Origin: Ramazzottius varieornatus
Taxonomy: Eukaryota; Tardigrada; Eutardigrada; Parachela; Ramazzottiidae
Length of the DNA: 64,000 bases
Assembly: GCA_001949185.1 (NCBI GenBank)
Contig: BDGG01000001.1
Coordinates: 1,920,478 to 1,984,477 of the forward strand
Direction of reading: 5' to 3'
Position 1 is the first letter of the stretch; the number at the start of each line of letters is the position of its first letter. The translations under genes and the position numbers were made by a program. The notes under the pieces are model-generated. The model was not told where the DNA came from. It did not search any database and saw nothing but the letters and a program-made list of their open reading frames with translations. Of the stretch, positions 39,701 through 49,429 are shown in pieces.

Positions 39701-42700
39701 AGTCTGTAAACTGGACCATAAAACAAGTTTTCACGATGACTTGTCAAAGAGGCTTCTACAGTATATGCCATCCACTCTTCCAGTTGAGCCATTTTTCTAC
39801 GATTACTCTATCAAACAATTGAACTAGTAAAAAAAAGTGGGACGTACTCATGAGTTCGCCAAACAGTCCTTCCAACTCCCGTCTTTTCCGCACGCTGTTG
39901 AACAGTTCTCTCTGAAGGCGTGACAGTTCTTTCTGCCAGAGGGTGTACTCTTTCAACGGTACGTTGACTCTACAGTCCGCGTTGATCAGCTTTTGATGCC
40001 GCAGCAGCTTCCTGACCAGCGGACTCTCCAGGAACTGGGCCGCTTGTTCATCCAACAGAATGTTGTAAGGGAGGATGTGCTGTGCAGCAGGACCTGCCCT
40101 GTTGTCAAACTCCAGGTTGCCTCTGTAAGGTGGAATCAGCGGCTCACCCAGTCCCACGGAAGGCAAGGCTCTCGTGGGATCCCAGTACATGTACGGCTCG
40201 TCTTTGTAGCCGTACAAACAGTCGCCACAAACCTTTGAGAAAGCCAACAGAATTTGATGAACAACACTCGTACAAAAAATCAGTTTTATAATATTAGTTT
40301 TCTTTGAATGATACCCACGCAGACATACTCGACAAGATCGTTTCTCTAAGAGGCGCACAGTTCCAGTTAATAACACCGAAAGCATGAGCCACTTGAAAAA
40401 ATCGAACTCGACAACATCGTTTTTCTAAGTGGCGCACGTTCTCAGCCAAGAACACTGAGAGCGTGCGCCACTTGCGACAAAAATCCCGTCTAGTTCGTTG
40501 GCCTAGCTCGAAATCTGTTATGTTGCATTTGCTTTCGTTCCATACCTTTCCCCGGGCGGCGCCCGGTGGTCGTACAGGCGGTACCATGTACAGTGGAGCA
40601 CAGCCTTCGGCGCTGTGTCGTCGTCGTTGAGACGTGGAATGGGTTGGGGATCGATGGCTGGTGGCACTCCGAGTTAGTCTTGTGTTACTGGAGGCAGTCC
40701 GATCGAGCACGTCAGAAGCTGCGTCTTCCGAAGCCATATCCGCCAGGTAATTCTCGGCTTCCTGGTAGAATTCAGTGAGTGAAGGCAAAGCTTCTTCGGC
40801 ATTTTCCTCGTCGAGCTCGTGGTCGGCTTCTTCGACAGCTTCTTCCACAATTTCATCGGCCTTTTCTGTGAGAAAAACGTAGAAGAAGCGTCAGTTGAAA
40901 CTTCGTGCTTTGCGCCGTATCAACTACATGCCGTTATCTTCAGAAACTTTTCTTCGAAAGGAGAAACGAAACGAACGAAGTACACTGGAATGGTCGAGCT
41001 ACTTTGTCAATCTTCCGTTGAAACTCGATACCGATTTTGTGATATCAGAAATGTTTCACCTTTGAGTTGTGAGAGGATGGACTCTTGAGAAGTCGCAGAC
41101 TTGAACTGGGTTTGGCTTCCCCGGGTAACGGAGGCTACTTTGGCCAGCGGTGCTTTAGCCGGACTGACGGTGGTCACTGGGTCCATCGGACCTTTCTTTG
41201 GAGGTACCTGCTTGCCTGGTTTCTTCATGGGTGTCAGGACTTTCTTGACTGGGCGTGGTGTCATGATGATGTTCTGGCTGGAGGTGGACGCGACAGGTTC
41301 CTTTTGAGGCGGTGGCGGAGGCGGTACGTACGTGGCCGGTAGCGGATAGCGTGTGCAGCTCAGCATGGAGCGAGGCACTTGTTCGGTACCATCTGCGTCC
41401 ACTTTGTAGAAACACGTGGCCTCATCGGTCAGCAGTGGACCTAGAAATGGCCCACCTTCCATACCACTCATGAGTCGGAAGAGAATGCAGGCTATGACGT
41501 ACCGGTTCTTTGGAGGCGGTCTTCGACGGTCGTTTGTCGGAAGGTAGTTCGGGATGGTGGTAAAGGAATTTGGTTTTTGGTTTCTGGAATGGAGGACTCA
41601 AACGACTGATCTTTCGGAGGCGCCTTGTTCTTTGACGAAGGTGCTATAAACACAAAACCATGTCAGCAACGCCAAAATTCCATCTCGCGCAGCGAATCAA
41701 TATCCGTTCCAGGGAAAGGCCAAAAGACGTATCTGACGTACCTCGAATTGCTTTCGTCGTAAACGTTGGCGCAGGCTGAGCCTCGTCCGATCTGGCGGTA
41801 GGCGGCTTGCTGGCGTCTGTAAAAAGAAACACTCTTCAACCGAACGACATGCTATAGGTAGAATACAGTTTCACCAGGGCTTACCGGCAGCACTAGGTTT
41901 AGTACTGGGTACCAAAGGTGTACTTCGCTTTTGCGTCTTTCCATGTAAAAAAGGGTCGCTGCGAGGAGCTGTCTGAGATGGATAAGCGGAAGGGCCGTCT
42001 TGCCCAGAGGTTTCCCGTTCCGCGCCGTAGTCCCTCTTTGGCGACAGCCGCGGAGCCGAGTCTTGAGGCACGGCTTTCGAAGACTTCGTCCGCTCTTGCG
42101 TCTTCTCCTGCAGCGACTGGTCGCTACGTGGCGTCAATTGTGCCTGACGAGTGATCGCAGCATCTTGTCGCGAGCTTGGGCGTTGGGCGCTTTGCTCTGT
42201 CTTTGGCTGCGCCATCTGGCGCGGTGACTGTTGGGCTGCAGTCTGCTTCTGCGTATTCTTATGCGGGGAAGGGTCGCTGCGCGGAGTCGGTTGGGCCTGA
42301 CCAGTGGGAGTGACATCCTGCCTCGGGTCTTCGCGCTCGGCACTGTTGTCCCTCTTCGGCTGCGACAAGCCATGAACGGAATCTTGGGCCGCAGTTCGCT
42401 TCTGCGTCTTGTCCTGTAAGGTAGCGTCGCTGCGATGACCTGCCTGAGGCTGGTGAGAGGGCGAAACATCTTGCCGCTCGGCACTGTAGTCTCTCTTTGG
42501 TTGAGATAACCAATGGACCGACTCTTGTAGGAACTTTGCCAACTTTCCGGCGCTTTCCCTCGAAGAAGCTACTTGAGCCAATGACTTTCGTTTCGGCACT
42601 TCAGCTGAGCTGACCGTTGATGGTACTGCAGTTGGCACAGCTTTCTTGCTTGTGACGATGGTTGGCTCGGCAGCTCTGTCTACAGATTTCTCACCTGTCA

Positions 42701-44123
42701 CATAAAAAATGTGCTAAAAACTTCAAGGTGAAACTGGAGATGGCTGAAGCTTACGTCCAACAGTTTCAAATGTCTTTGGATGAAGTTCTTCTGCGGAGGC
42801 ATCAGGCATCAAGTAAGCAGAGTCAGTCCTCTCAATCTCCGACATCACAGCATTCAGTATGGAATTGGCTTCGGCTGAAACGAAGAAAGCTAAGTATTGT
42901 TCGCCATTATCGCCCAACGTCCATCACACCACATGGACTGAAGTACTGACCAACAGTGGTGGTGCTCGCAGCCGCAAGACTCGGTGGTTCTTCCAAGAGC
43001 TTGCTGCTGCCCGATTGTCCAAGGGCAGTGATACTGTCTCGAAGAAGCTTATTGGCTCGTTCTATAGCCCAAACAGCGCAAAAAAAATATGGAGAGAGAA
43101 CGGCCAAAAATAAAGTTCGGGAGCCCACTGCGAGACAGAAAAGTCACGTACGTACCAATCACCGATTTGCTGGAGCTTTTGTGGGCCGTAAGTGCCTTTT
43201 CGCTACTAACTTTGGCCAGAGGGGCAGCACTTTCGCCCACGAATTTGCTGGCATTTCCTGCATTTTAAAAAACCCGTCTGACTGAAAACAATGGGACAAG
43301 AAAGAGCGGTGCTGCCGTACCGGCGACGGATTTCTCAGCGCTCTCATGAGGCAAAACCCGTCCCTGCTGAGTTGACGGCTTCTTGGGAGGCGAAGCAACG
43401 GCGGCAGCGCTCCCACGAAGCAATGCAATGTCATTTTCTGCAATGCAAAACAAATGCTGTTTCCGCAATGAGTGCTCAGAGGTGTCCAGAAAGGCAACCG
43501 CCCAACTTTTGAAGGGGAATTCGTGCTGTACCTGTGGCGGATTTTCTGGAGCTTCTCTTGGCAGTAACCTCGTATATGGAGCTGGCTGACGGTACAGATG
43601 TAGTGGATGGAACATTGTGTACTGAGGAATTGGTACCAACACCTGTAATGGCAACATTGCTTCATATGTAAGATTTTCCGTGGAAAAAATTTTACAGCTT
43701 ACCCAAAGAGTTCCTGACCGCAGTATCCTCAACTGATCGCAAGCGAGTGAGGGAATAATTCGAGTCCTCATTGGCGCGATCCACCAGCTCATGGATAAGT
43801 GCACTGGCATTACCAGCTACACCTAATAAAGATGTAGAAAAATGTAGACTGCAGTCCCTGCTTGTCCAAGGGAATACAGTACTACCACTCAAAATGAAGT
43901 GCGACTTACTCCGAAGGGATTCTCTCGAATCTTGCTGTAAGTTAGTGGAAGAACTTGCGTCGAGCCAAGTCTCGTCAAAGCTTTTTCCTTTAGGCTTGGA
44001 TAAGCGTTCGACGGAGTTTTGCAAAAGCGGATGTAATTTCCCGGAGCTTTTGCTGTGGACGGGTGGAGTGGCTTCCTTGGATCTGGCCTGTGACTTCCGG
44101 GTAGTCAACGCGTCCTTACTCAT
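30733..44123 (-). CDS. Very large repeat-rich protein, family not recognised
   Basis: I read a chain of about 20 minus-strand exons from MSKDALTTRKSQARSKE (44123) to a stop at 30733 (LKPDRG). Most junctions checked are in phase. The product would exceed 2,500 residues. In order: a Lys/Ser/Gln region with repeated exons (44.1-42.7 kb); four QPKRD repeats (42.5-41.9 kb); Pro-rich linkers; an acidic exon (about 40.8 kb); a conserved-looking segment (VCGDCLYGYKDEPYMYWD, LVRKLLRHQKLINADCRV); an Arg/Glu-rich coiled coil (39637-39215, QQFLWEYEEREAIRLERYG); a His/Asp/Gly-rich exon (38508-36749); an acidic exon (36.4-35.6 kb); SGFTPLELSRSKILQAHPH (about 35.2 kb); then a single exon of about 870 codons made of Ser-Pro repeats (about 34885-32262); and Ser-rich tail exons. 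No enzyme domain is visible. A cytoskeletal or scaffold role is only a guess. It could be two adjacent genes. Confidence 0.5.
30970..31070. repeat. Palindromic MITE copy 14
   Basis: A diverged copy: the right arm GAGTGTGCGCCACTTAGGACAACGATC is clear and the left arm reduced to AAGTAACGCATGG. It lies in an intron close to the 3' end of the giant gene. Confidence 0.6.
32140..32258. repeat. Palindromic MITE copy 15
   Basis: Both core arms are intact (CCAGTGGCGCACG and CATGCGCCACTTGG), with outer arms GAAGTCGACCAAG and GGTCGAGTTTGATTGCCGAG. It adjoins the 3' edge of the Ser-Pro repeat exon of the giant gene. Confidence 0.8.
34167..34526 (-). repeat. Coding minisatellite: fifteen 24-bp units (8 residues each)
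   Basis: Inside the Ser-Pro exon of the giant gene the protein repeats an 8-residue unit about 15 times. The unit pattern is x-x-A-S-P-x-x-S, for example RQASPTQS, RPASPAQS, YHASPVAS, REPSPVTS, REASPLHS. Every unit but one keeps SP, giving a regular array of candidate proline-directed phosphorylation sites. Confidence 0.85.
35310..35486. repeat. Palindromic MITE copies 16 and 17, tandem pair
   Basis: Two adjacent copies in an intron of the giant gene: cores CCAAGTGGCGCACG with CATGCGCCACTCG, then CCAAGTGGCGCAAAGC with a diverged right arm. Confidence 0.75.
36594..36685. repeat. Palindromic MITE copy 18
   Basis: Cores CAGTGGCGCACG and GGTGCGCCACTTGAG, outer arms GTCCAAGATCG and ACTTGTTCGTC, in an intron of the giant gene. 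Confidence 0.75.
38530..38641. repeat. Palindromic MITE copy 19
   Basis: Outer arm CACAAACTCGCCAAG, cores AAAGTGGCGCAC and GCGCCACTTG, right arm GATCAAATTTGTTTCG, in an intron of the giant gene. Confidence 0.75.
40313..40506. repeat. Palindromic MITE copies 20 and 21, tandem pair
   Basis: The first copy has cores AGAGGCGCACAG and GAGCCACTTG. The second has cores TAAGTGGCGCACG and GCGTGCGCCACTTG. The outer arm CTCGACAAGATCG is nearly consensus. Intron of the giant gene. Confidence 0.8.
41918..42521 (-). repeat. Four degenerate 45-55-residue coding repeats
   Basis: One exon of the giant gene repeats a unit of the form SVHxLSQPKRDxSAER, then a DVxPxxQ segment, then PRSDxxLxxKTQKRT. Four units are visible, starting SVHWLSQPKRD, SVHGLSQPKRD, SPRQMAQPKTE and SAPRLSPKRD. 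The first exon contains a related stretch (LLQNSVERLSKPKGKSF), so the unit was also spread between exons. Confidence 0.75.
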
Positions 44124-44318
44124 CTTCCATGCCCGACCATTATCGTCGTACGATCATCCTTGCCGCCATTTACTCACAACAGGAAGCAAGCCACATCACG
44201 TCCCAATCACTCTAAAACACGTAGCAAATTACCACTGACAGAGTAACTTCTTCCAGTGTGGGTCAGAGCCGTAAAGCGATACAGACAGCTTAGATACCTG
44301 ACCAGTGGTCCGTTCAAG

Positions 44319-44670
44319 TCAAGGTGCTCCGTACTGCTCCACTTCTTCCGCATCACACACCGGTTGCTCAGAGACATTCTTGCGCTCAGCACGGCAAACA
44401 AGCATGGCGTCAAAAGCTCGTACATCCTCCCATGTCGGCTGATAGTTGAGGTACTTCTCTTGGAATTTTTTCAGCGCTGGCAAAATAAGCGGTCCGTATC
44501 GAGCTAGCCTGTCAGAACCTGACACCGGTCATCCGGCAATTCCCGGAAACCTATCGAGGTATCCACATTCCGCCCTGCTCGGTTTCCATCTTTTTAACCT
44601 CACTAATATCGCTTTCCTCCTCCCTCTCATCAACCTCAGTCCGGATGCTCGTCTCGAAGTCTGCAAACAT
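44319..44670 (-). CDS. Possible small gene between the giant gene and Rab
   Basis: A minus-strand frame starts MFADFETSIRTEVDEREEE at 44670 and runs 39 codons. A second frame (44525-44319) reads DRLARYGPLILPALKKFQEK and then YLNYQPTWEDVRAFDAMLVC, with a stop after QYGAP. Both look protein-like and could be two exons of one short protein, but the only splice pairs between them leave about 42 bp, shorter than other introns here. It is divergent from the Rab gene, starting 44 bp away. I do not recognise it. Confidence 0.3.
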
Positions 44671-44713
44671 CGTCTTCCTTTTCTGAGTAGTTGGCTCGTA
44701 TGTCCCCAACGCA

Positions 44714-45901
44714 ATGGCTGCTCAAGTTCCGACCAAAGCACCGGAAGAGCACTACGACTATTTGTACAAAGGTACGAATTTCAGTTGGCAAACTCTGATC
44801 TGCGAACTTTTTAAAATCCGTCATATCTCATGGTTTGATTCCACAGTCGTGTTGATCGGAGACTCTGGCGTCGGCAAAAGCAACCTCCTCTCCCGTTTCG
44901 CAAGAAACGAGTTTTCGACTGAGCACAACAACAAGACCACCGTCGGGGTGGAGTTCGCCACACGAATCGTTGACATCGGTGGTAAACGGATAAAGGTGAG
45001 CTAAGCAAGTGACACCGACCTCAAAAACAGTCTCTTCCTCCTGGTGGAAACCTCGTCGAAATTCACATAGAAGCCTGTTGCTACAGGCTCAGTTTTGGGA
45101 TACTGCCGGACAAGAACGCTATCGGTCTATTGGAAGTGCGTAAGTTTATGACTGCCAGTTTCCCGGCTACGTTGCCTGTTCTCCATCTCGACAATACTCT
45201 CTTCCGTGGGACGGCTTTCGTTCGCCAGTCTCGACGTTTCCGATATCAAAGGCTAACTCGCTTCGCTTTCAGCTATTACCGAGGAGCCCTAGGAGCCATG
45301 TTAGTTTATGACTTGTCCGACGCAAATACATTCAACCATGCCGATGATTGGCTACAAGAGTTCCGCAAATTCACAGAAGACGATGTCGTGATTATGTTAG
45401 TCGGCAATAAGAGCGATCTGGCGCAAGAACACCGGGCTGTCACGGCCTACCAAGCTCAAACCTACGCCGGTTAGAGCTTCAGACCTGTCCATTGTTAGGA
45501 CGAAACGGACGTCGGCAGTTGACGTAAACACCAACGTCTTCCCAAGCGGCGCACACTTCCAGCCAACAACAATGTAGAAGTACGCCACTTGAGATGACCG
45601 TCATGCTGAATCCGTCTGCCGACGTCGCAGCTATGCATTTCTCTGCCTGTGGAATCGAGTTAGCATAAATTACATTTGTTTTCCAGAGCGAAAAGGACTA
45701 CTGTTCATGGAAACCTCCGCTCGAGATACCACCTTTGTCGAATCGGCTTTCCTCAGTTTACTCACAGAAATCTCTCAGACCTTCAACTTCAAGGTCCAAA
45801 ATGCCCAGACAACATCGGCTTCAAACAGTACAAATCCTCCCCCAGTCAAAACTCTAACACTCATCAACAACGAAGACGACGAGAAGAGAGGCTGCTGTTG
45901 A
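44714..45901 (+). CDS. Rab11-like small GTPase
   Basis: The start [19 protein letters not shown] joins [20 protein letters not shown] across an intron. All nucleotide-binding motifs are present: the P-loop GDSGVGKS, switch [23 protein letters not shown] in switch II, GNKSD, and METSA. The N-terminal EYDYL-like block, SNLLSRF and IGVEFATR-like switch I are those of the Rab11/Rab25 branch, which works in recycling endosomes. The protein departs from canonical Rab11 after switch II ([20 protein letters not shown]) and ends in KRGCC, a two-cysteine prenylation site. It is best read as a divergent Rab11-group paralogue. One intron carries a palindromic element. The stop codon lies only 18 bp from the stop of the convergent TTC27 gene. 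Confidence 0.85.
45507..45627. repeat. Palindromic MITE copy 22 (Rab intron)
   Basis: A complete copy bounded by GGACGTCGGCAGTTGACG and CCGTCTGCCGACGTCG, with cores CAAGCGGCGCACAC and GTACGCCACTTGAGA. Confidence 0.8.
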
Positions 45902-45919
45902 AATATCCAAACCACAAAA

Positions 45920-48786
45920 TCAACTAATCAAAGCATTCGAGCCTCTGATCGACACCAGTTCGTCAAAGACCCCTTTGACGTTGGCCGGAAGTGCCACAGT
46001 CCCCGTCACCACATCATCCCTCCCCTTCTTCACTCTCCCAATCACATTGTCTAACATAACTCGACAAGAAGACTGTACTGCTTTTCTCCCACTCACATTA
46101 TCAGTTAGCTCGTTGATTAGTAGAATCTGATGAGAAGCTAAATCTCTGACGATTTCAAGTACGCGTGAGACACTTCGGTCTTCTCGTTCCCAGTCTTTCT
46201 CTTGTATGGCATATCTGTACGCTTTCTGTAGTTTCTGGACTATCTGTTCGAGAGTGTCTTTTCTCTCGTTTTCTGGTTTGTCAGCTAGTTCGAACATGTT
46301 GAGTTTAGCGTACCAGTACCAGATATTGGGGTTGTCGGGAACCTTGGCTGTGACAGCGCCGAAGAGTTCCTTGACTTTAGGGAGAAGGCGCTTGGCGGAG
46401 TTCTCGTTGATGTCGGGTTCGCCGGTGGTGACCGAGATGACGAGAAACCCCAGAGCTTCAGCGTTGAGCTTGTAAGGAGTGAGCTCGAGAAGACGATGGA
46501 ATGCGTTGATTTCACCTTCAAAGTCCTTGACTTGCTGGCAGGCGTTCTGGTAGTTGTCCCAGACGTTCCAGCTGTTGTAGTCTTGCTTCAGGGAATCTTG
46601 GAGGATTCGGTAAGCTTTCTTATAGTCTTGGTTCTTCAAAGCTATTGAAGCGATGTTGTTCCATGCCAGCCTGTCAAAGAAACTCGTTTTGTAACAATGC
46701 GGTACATTTTGATTATTTTCTAATGATAATTTGTCGCTGTTTGAATCTCGTACATCGCATGAATAAATATATAAAAATTCAATGTCGGTGAAGTATAAAA
46801 GCCTAATGAAACGAATAACCACTTGGCAATCAATACTGCTATAAAAAAGTGGTTGATAGCGCATTTAACAAAACAGAACATAGGAATCTTCTACTTTACC
46901 GTATTAGTTTTCAGTTTGAATAAGAACCGAAACGGGAAAGTTCGAAAAATTTCTGAAGAGCTTTTACGCGTTTTCAGGTTCCAGGTTGACGCAACGTCGG
47001 AAGGCCTGCTCCGCCGCTGCAAAATCCCCCGTCTTCATATGACAGTACCCCAGCGAAAACCACGCGTCGCTATCAATGCCATTGGCTTCCAGCCCCTGCT
47101 TCAAAGCGTCTCTCGCTCCTTCGTACTCTTTCCTCTTCAGCAACAGCTTCCCTAAATCTCTTCTTGACCTGAAGGACCGATGCTTGGACACTTCCCACGC
47201 CTTCTCATAACAGCCAACGTCCTCTCTGATATCCCCTAACCGACACCACATCGAAGCCGTCTCGTTCTTGGCCAGTTCCTTCATGATCAGGTCCTCGGCC
47301 TTCACTTTCTGACCTATTCTCTGGTAACACTCCACCACGTCCTCCCACAACTCTAACCCGGTGAAAATGTTGATGGCTTCCTTCGTACAACCATTGTTCA
47401 TCAAAGTGAAACCTAGAGCTTCTTCCACCTTCCAGAACGGAGGAACGTTGACAGCTAAAGCGAAAAAGAGTCTGTCGTCGGGGTTTTCTGCTTCGGACTT
47501 GAAAGCGTTCATAAGCGTTTCCAACTGTGACATGGCGCGGAGCGTTCGGCGCCGGTTGTCCGCTTCCACTTTCGACCGGTTGAACAACGCCGAAGTTCGT
47601 ACAGCGAAGGAGGTACTAGAGTGAAGGACGACGTTAATGTACGCGAAGAGTTCTTCGTCTTCGAGGCCTGTTCGGGCTCGTCGTCGCTGGCCCACCAAAC
47701 CATCCATCAAAAGAACCGCGCTTTCATGATCGCTGAGGCCGTATTCGGGTTGGGAGGTCGCCAATGCTGCGTGGTTCAAGAGAGTGTCGTCGTCTAGTGG
47801 AACGTCTACGGGAAACTTCTTCTCGGACAGGCTGGCAGAATCCCCAACCAGTCTGCAAAGTGACAGCCTGCCAGTTGGACCAGAATACAGTGTAACATAT
47901 CAAAATCGTGTCATATCCCGTTATATGACATGACAACATAATCCAGCCTGACGTCATGCATAACACAGCTGAATCTACGTAAAAATAATCCAGCGCACGA
48001 CGTCACAGATAGAGCTCAAGCTTCGGTTGATTACTGATTGATCATGACTTACTGTGTTGGCTGGACAGCATTTTGAATTTCTAACACCAGTTGCGCATAT
48101 TCCGTTTCCTGGAAGCGTGTTCGTTTGCCCAGAATTCCCGTTAGAATGGACGATGACTTCGACAAACCTTTAGCGTGATTCAGCAGCCGGGATGCTGTGG
48201 TGAAGTCACAGTAGAACAACATTACGTTACAGCTGGTCAGGAAGAATTCGATACGAAGAGGTACTGAAACATCACGAACATCCTCGTCGTTCTTCATCGT
48301 CATCGACGTCAATGCCTCCTCCAGAGTGACGATCAAATCTTTCGTTCTCTGTGCCAGAACAGCGGACTTTTCTTCCAGTAGACTCTGACGCATCCAGTAG
48401 GCTTTGAGTAGCTCGTGTCGGTTGGTGAAAGTAGGGTTAAGCTTCACAATTTCTTGAAGGAAAACGATGGCGACGAGAAGGCACTGCGGAGTGTGACATA
48501 GTCGATAAGCTGACTCGCCTTCTCCTAAAATCCTCAATGCGACATCGGTGGGGATTTTGGTGAACGCTTCGTCCATATCTCTAACCGGACCTGTCCAGTT
48601 GTTTTGTAGGAACACCCATGAAGCGCGGTAAGCTACGTCGGCTGCATCACCGATGTCGTCCGCGAGCCAGGCGAGGAATTTGTCGTATTTAGTACCGACC
48701 TGATGAGCATCCAGACTTTCGATACTGCTTATAAAAATGCTATGATCGGTGCATTTCACTGCGCCGGTGTCTCCGGTGGACTCCAT
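45920..48786 (-). CDS. TTC27: TTC27, tetratricopeptide-repeat protein
   Basis: Three main exons: 48786-48053 (start MESTGDTGAVKCTDHSIFIS), about 47873-46967, and about 46680-45920. They join in phase (LEPENA|LAWNNIASIALKNQDY). The C-terminal half is a series of TPR units with the pattern typical of TTC27: LGFTLMNNGCTKEAINIF, LELWEDVVECYQRIGQKVKA, SMWCRLGDIREDVGCYEKAW, AWFSLGYCHMKTGDFAAAEQ and WNVWDNYQNACQQVKDF. The N-terminal half is helical and less conserved. TTC27 is the metazoan relative of yeast Emw1. It is a soluble scaffold with poorly known function. The gene is divergent from SLC25A32 (644 bp between starts). Confidence 0.87.
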
Positions 48787-49429
48787 CTTGGAAGTGGACG
48801 ACCGACTCCGCAGCAGAAGGAAGGTCTGGCACAGGATCGGTTATTATCTTTGTGATTCCGCGCGTCCAAGATTCAACCTGCCCTATAAAATAAACCACAC
48901 ACTGTAGTCAATTCTTCACACGGTGCGGTCACCGGAAGCCGGGATCACGAAGTATTCTGGAAAACTGAGTATCGAGAACGCAGAGAATGCTGGAAGTCCG
49001 GGAATGTCCATGGTCTATGGATTTGGCGTGGAAAGTGGCTGGCTGGCAGCGGATGCTTACACAGGCGCACCGGCTTTTGCCTTGATTGATTACATCATCC
49101 ACTCACGTTTTCCTCAGCACCACTGCAAGCTTGTGGTTCGCACAACAGAGCGACGCTTACCGGTACGTGCGTACAAGCAGCAATCAGTTCAATCAAGCTC
49201 AATCAATGTACACCCTCTTTATACAGTATCAGCTGTTCTCCCACTGGGATGTGGGACCGATCTCAGATATAAGTGCAAACTTTCCTCTGCTCCCGAATGA
49301 CAGCTTCTCACCTCATCACTCATCAGGTTCTCCTGCTCGTAAGTCGTGGTTGGATGGTATTGATATGGACTGCTCTTAAGATTTGAAGGATACGGTACCT
49401 GTACTTGGCGGGAAGTTTATTTGCGCAAA
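48787..49429. other. Shared upstream region of TTC27 and SLC25A32
   Basis: About 640 bp between two divergent start codons. It probably holds a bidirectional promoter. No coding exon is supported. An open frame at 48923-49300 has no protein-like pattern. Confidence 0.4.
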
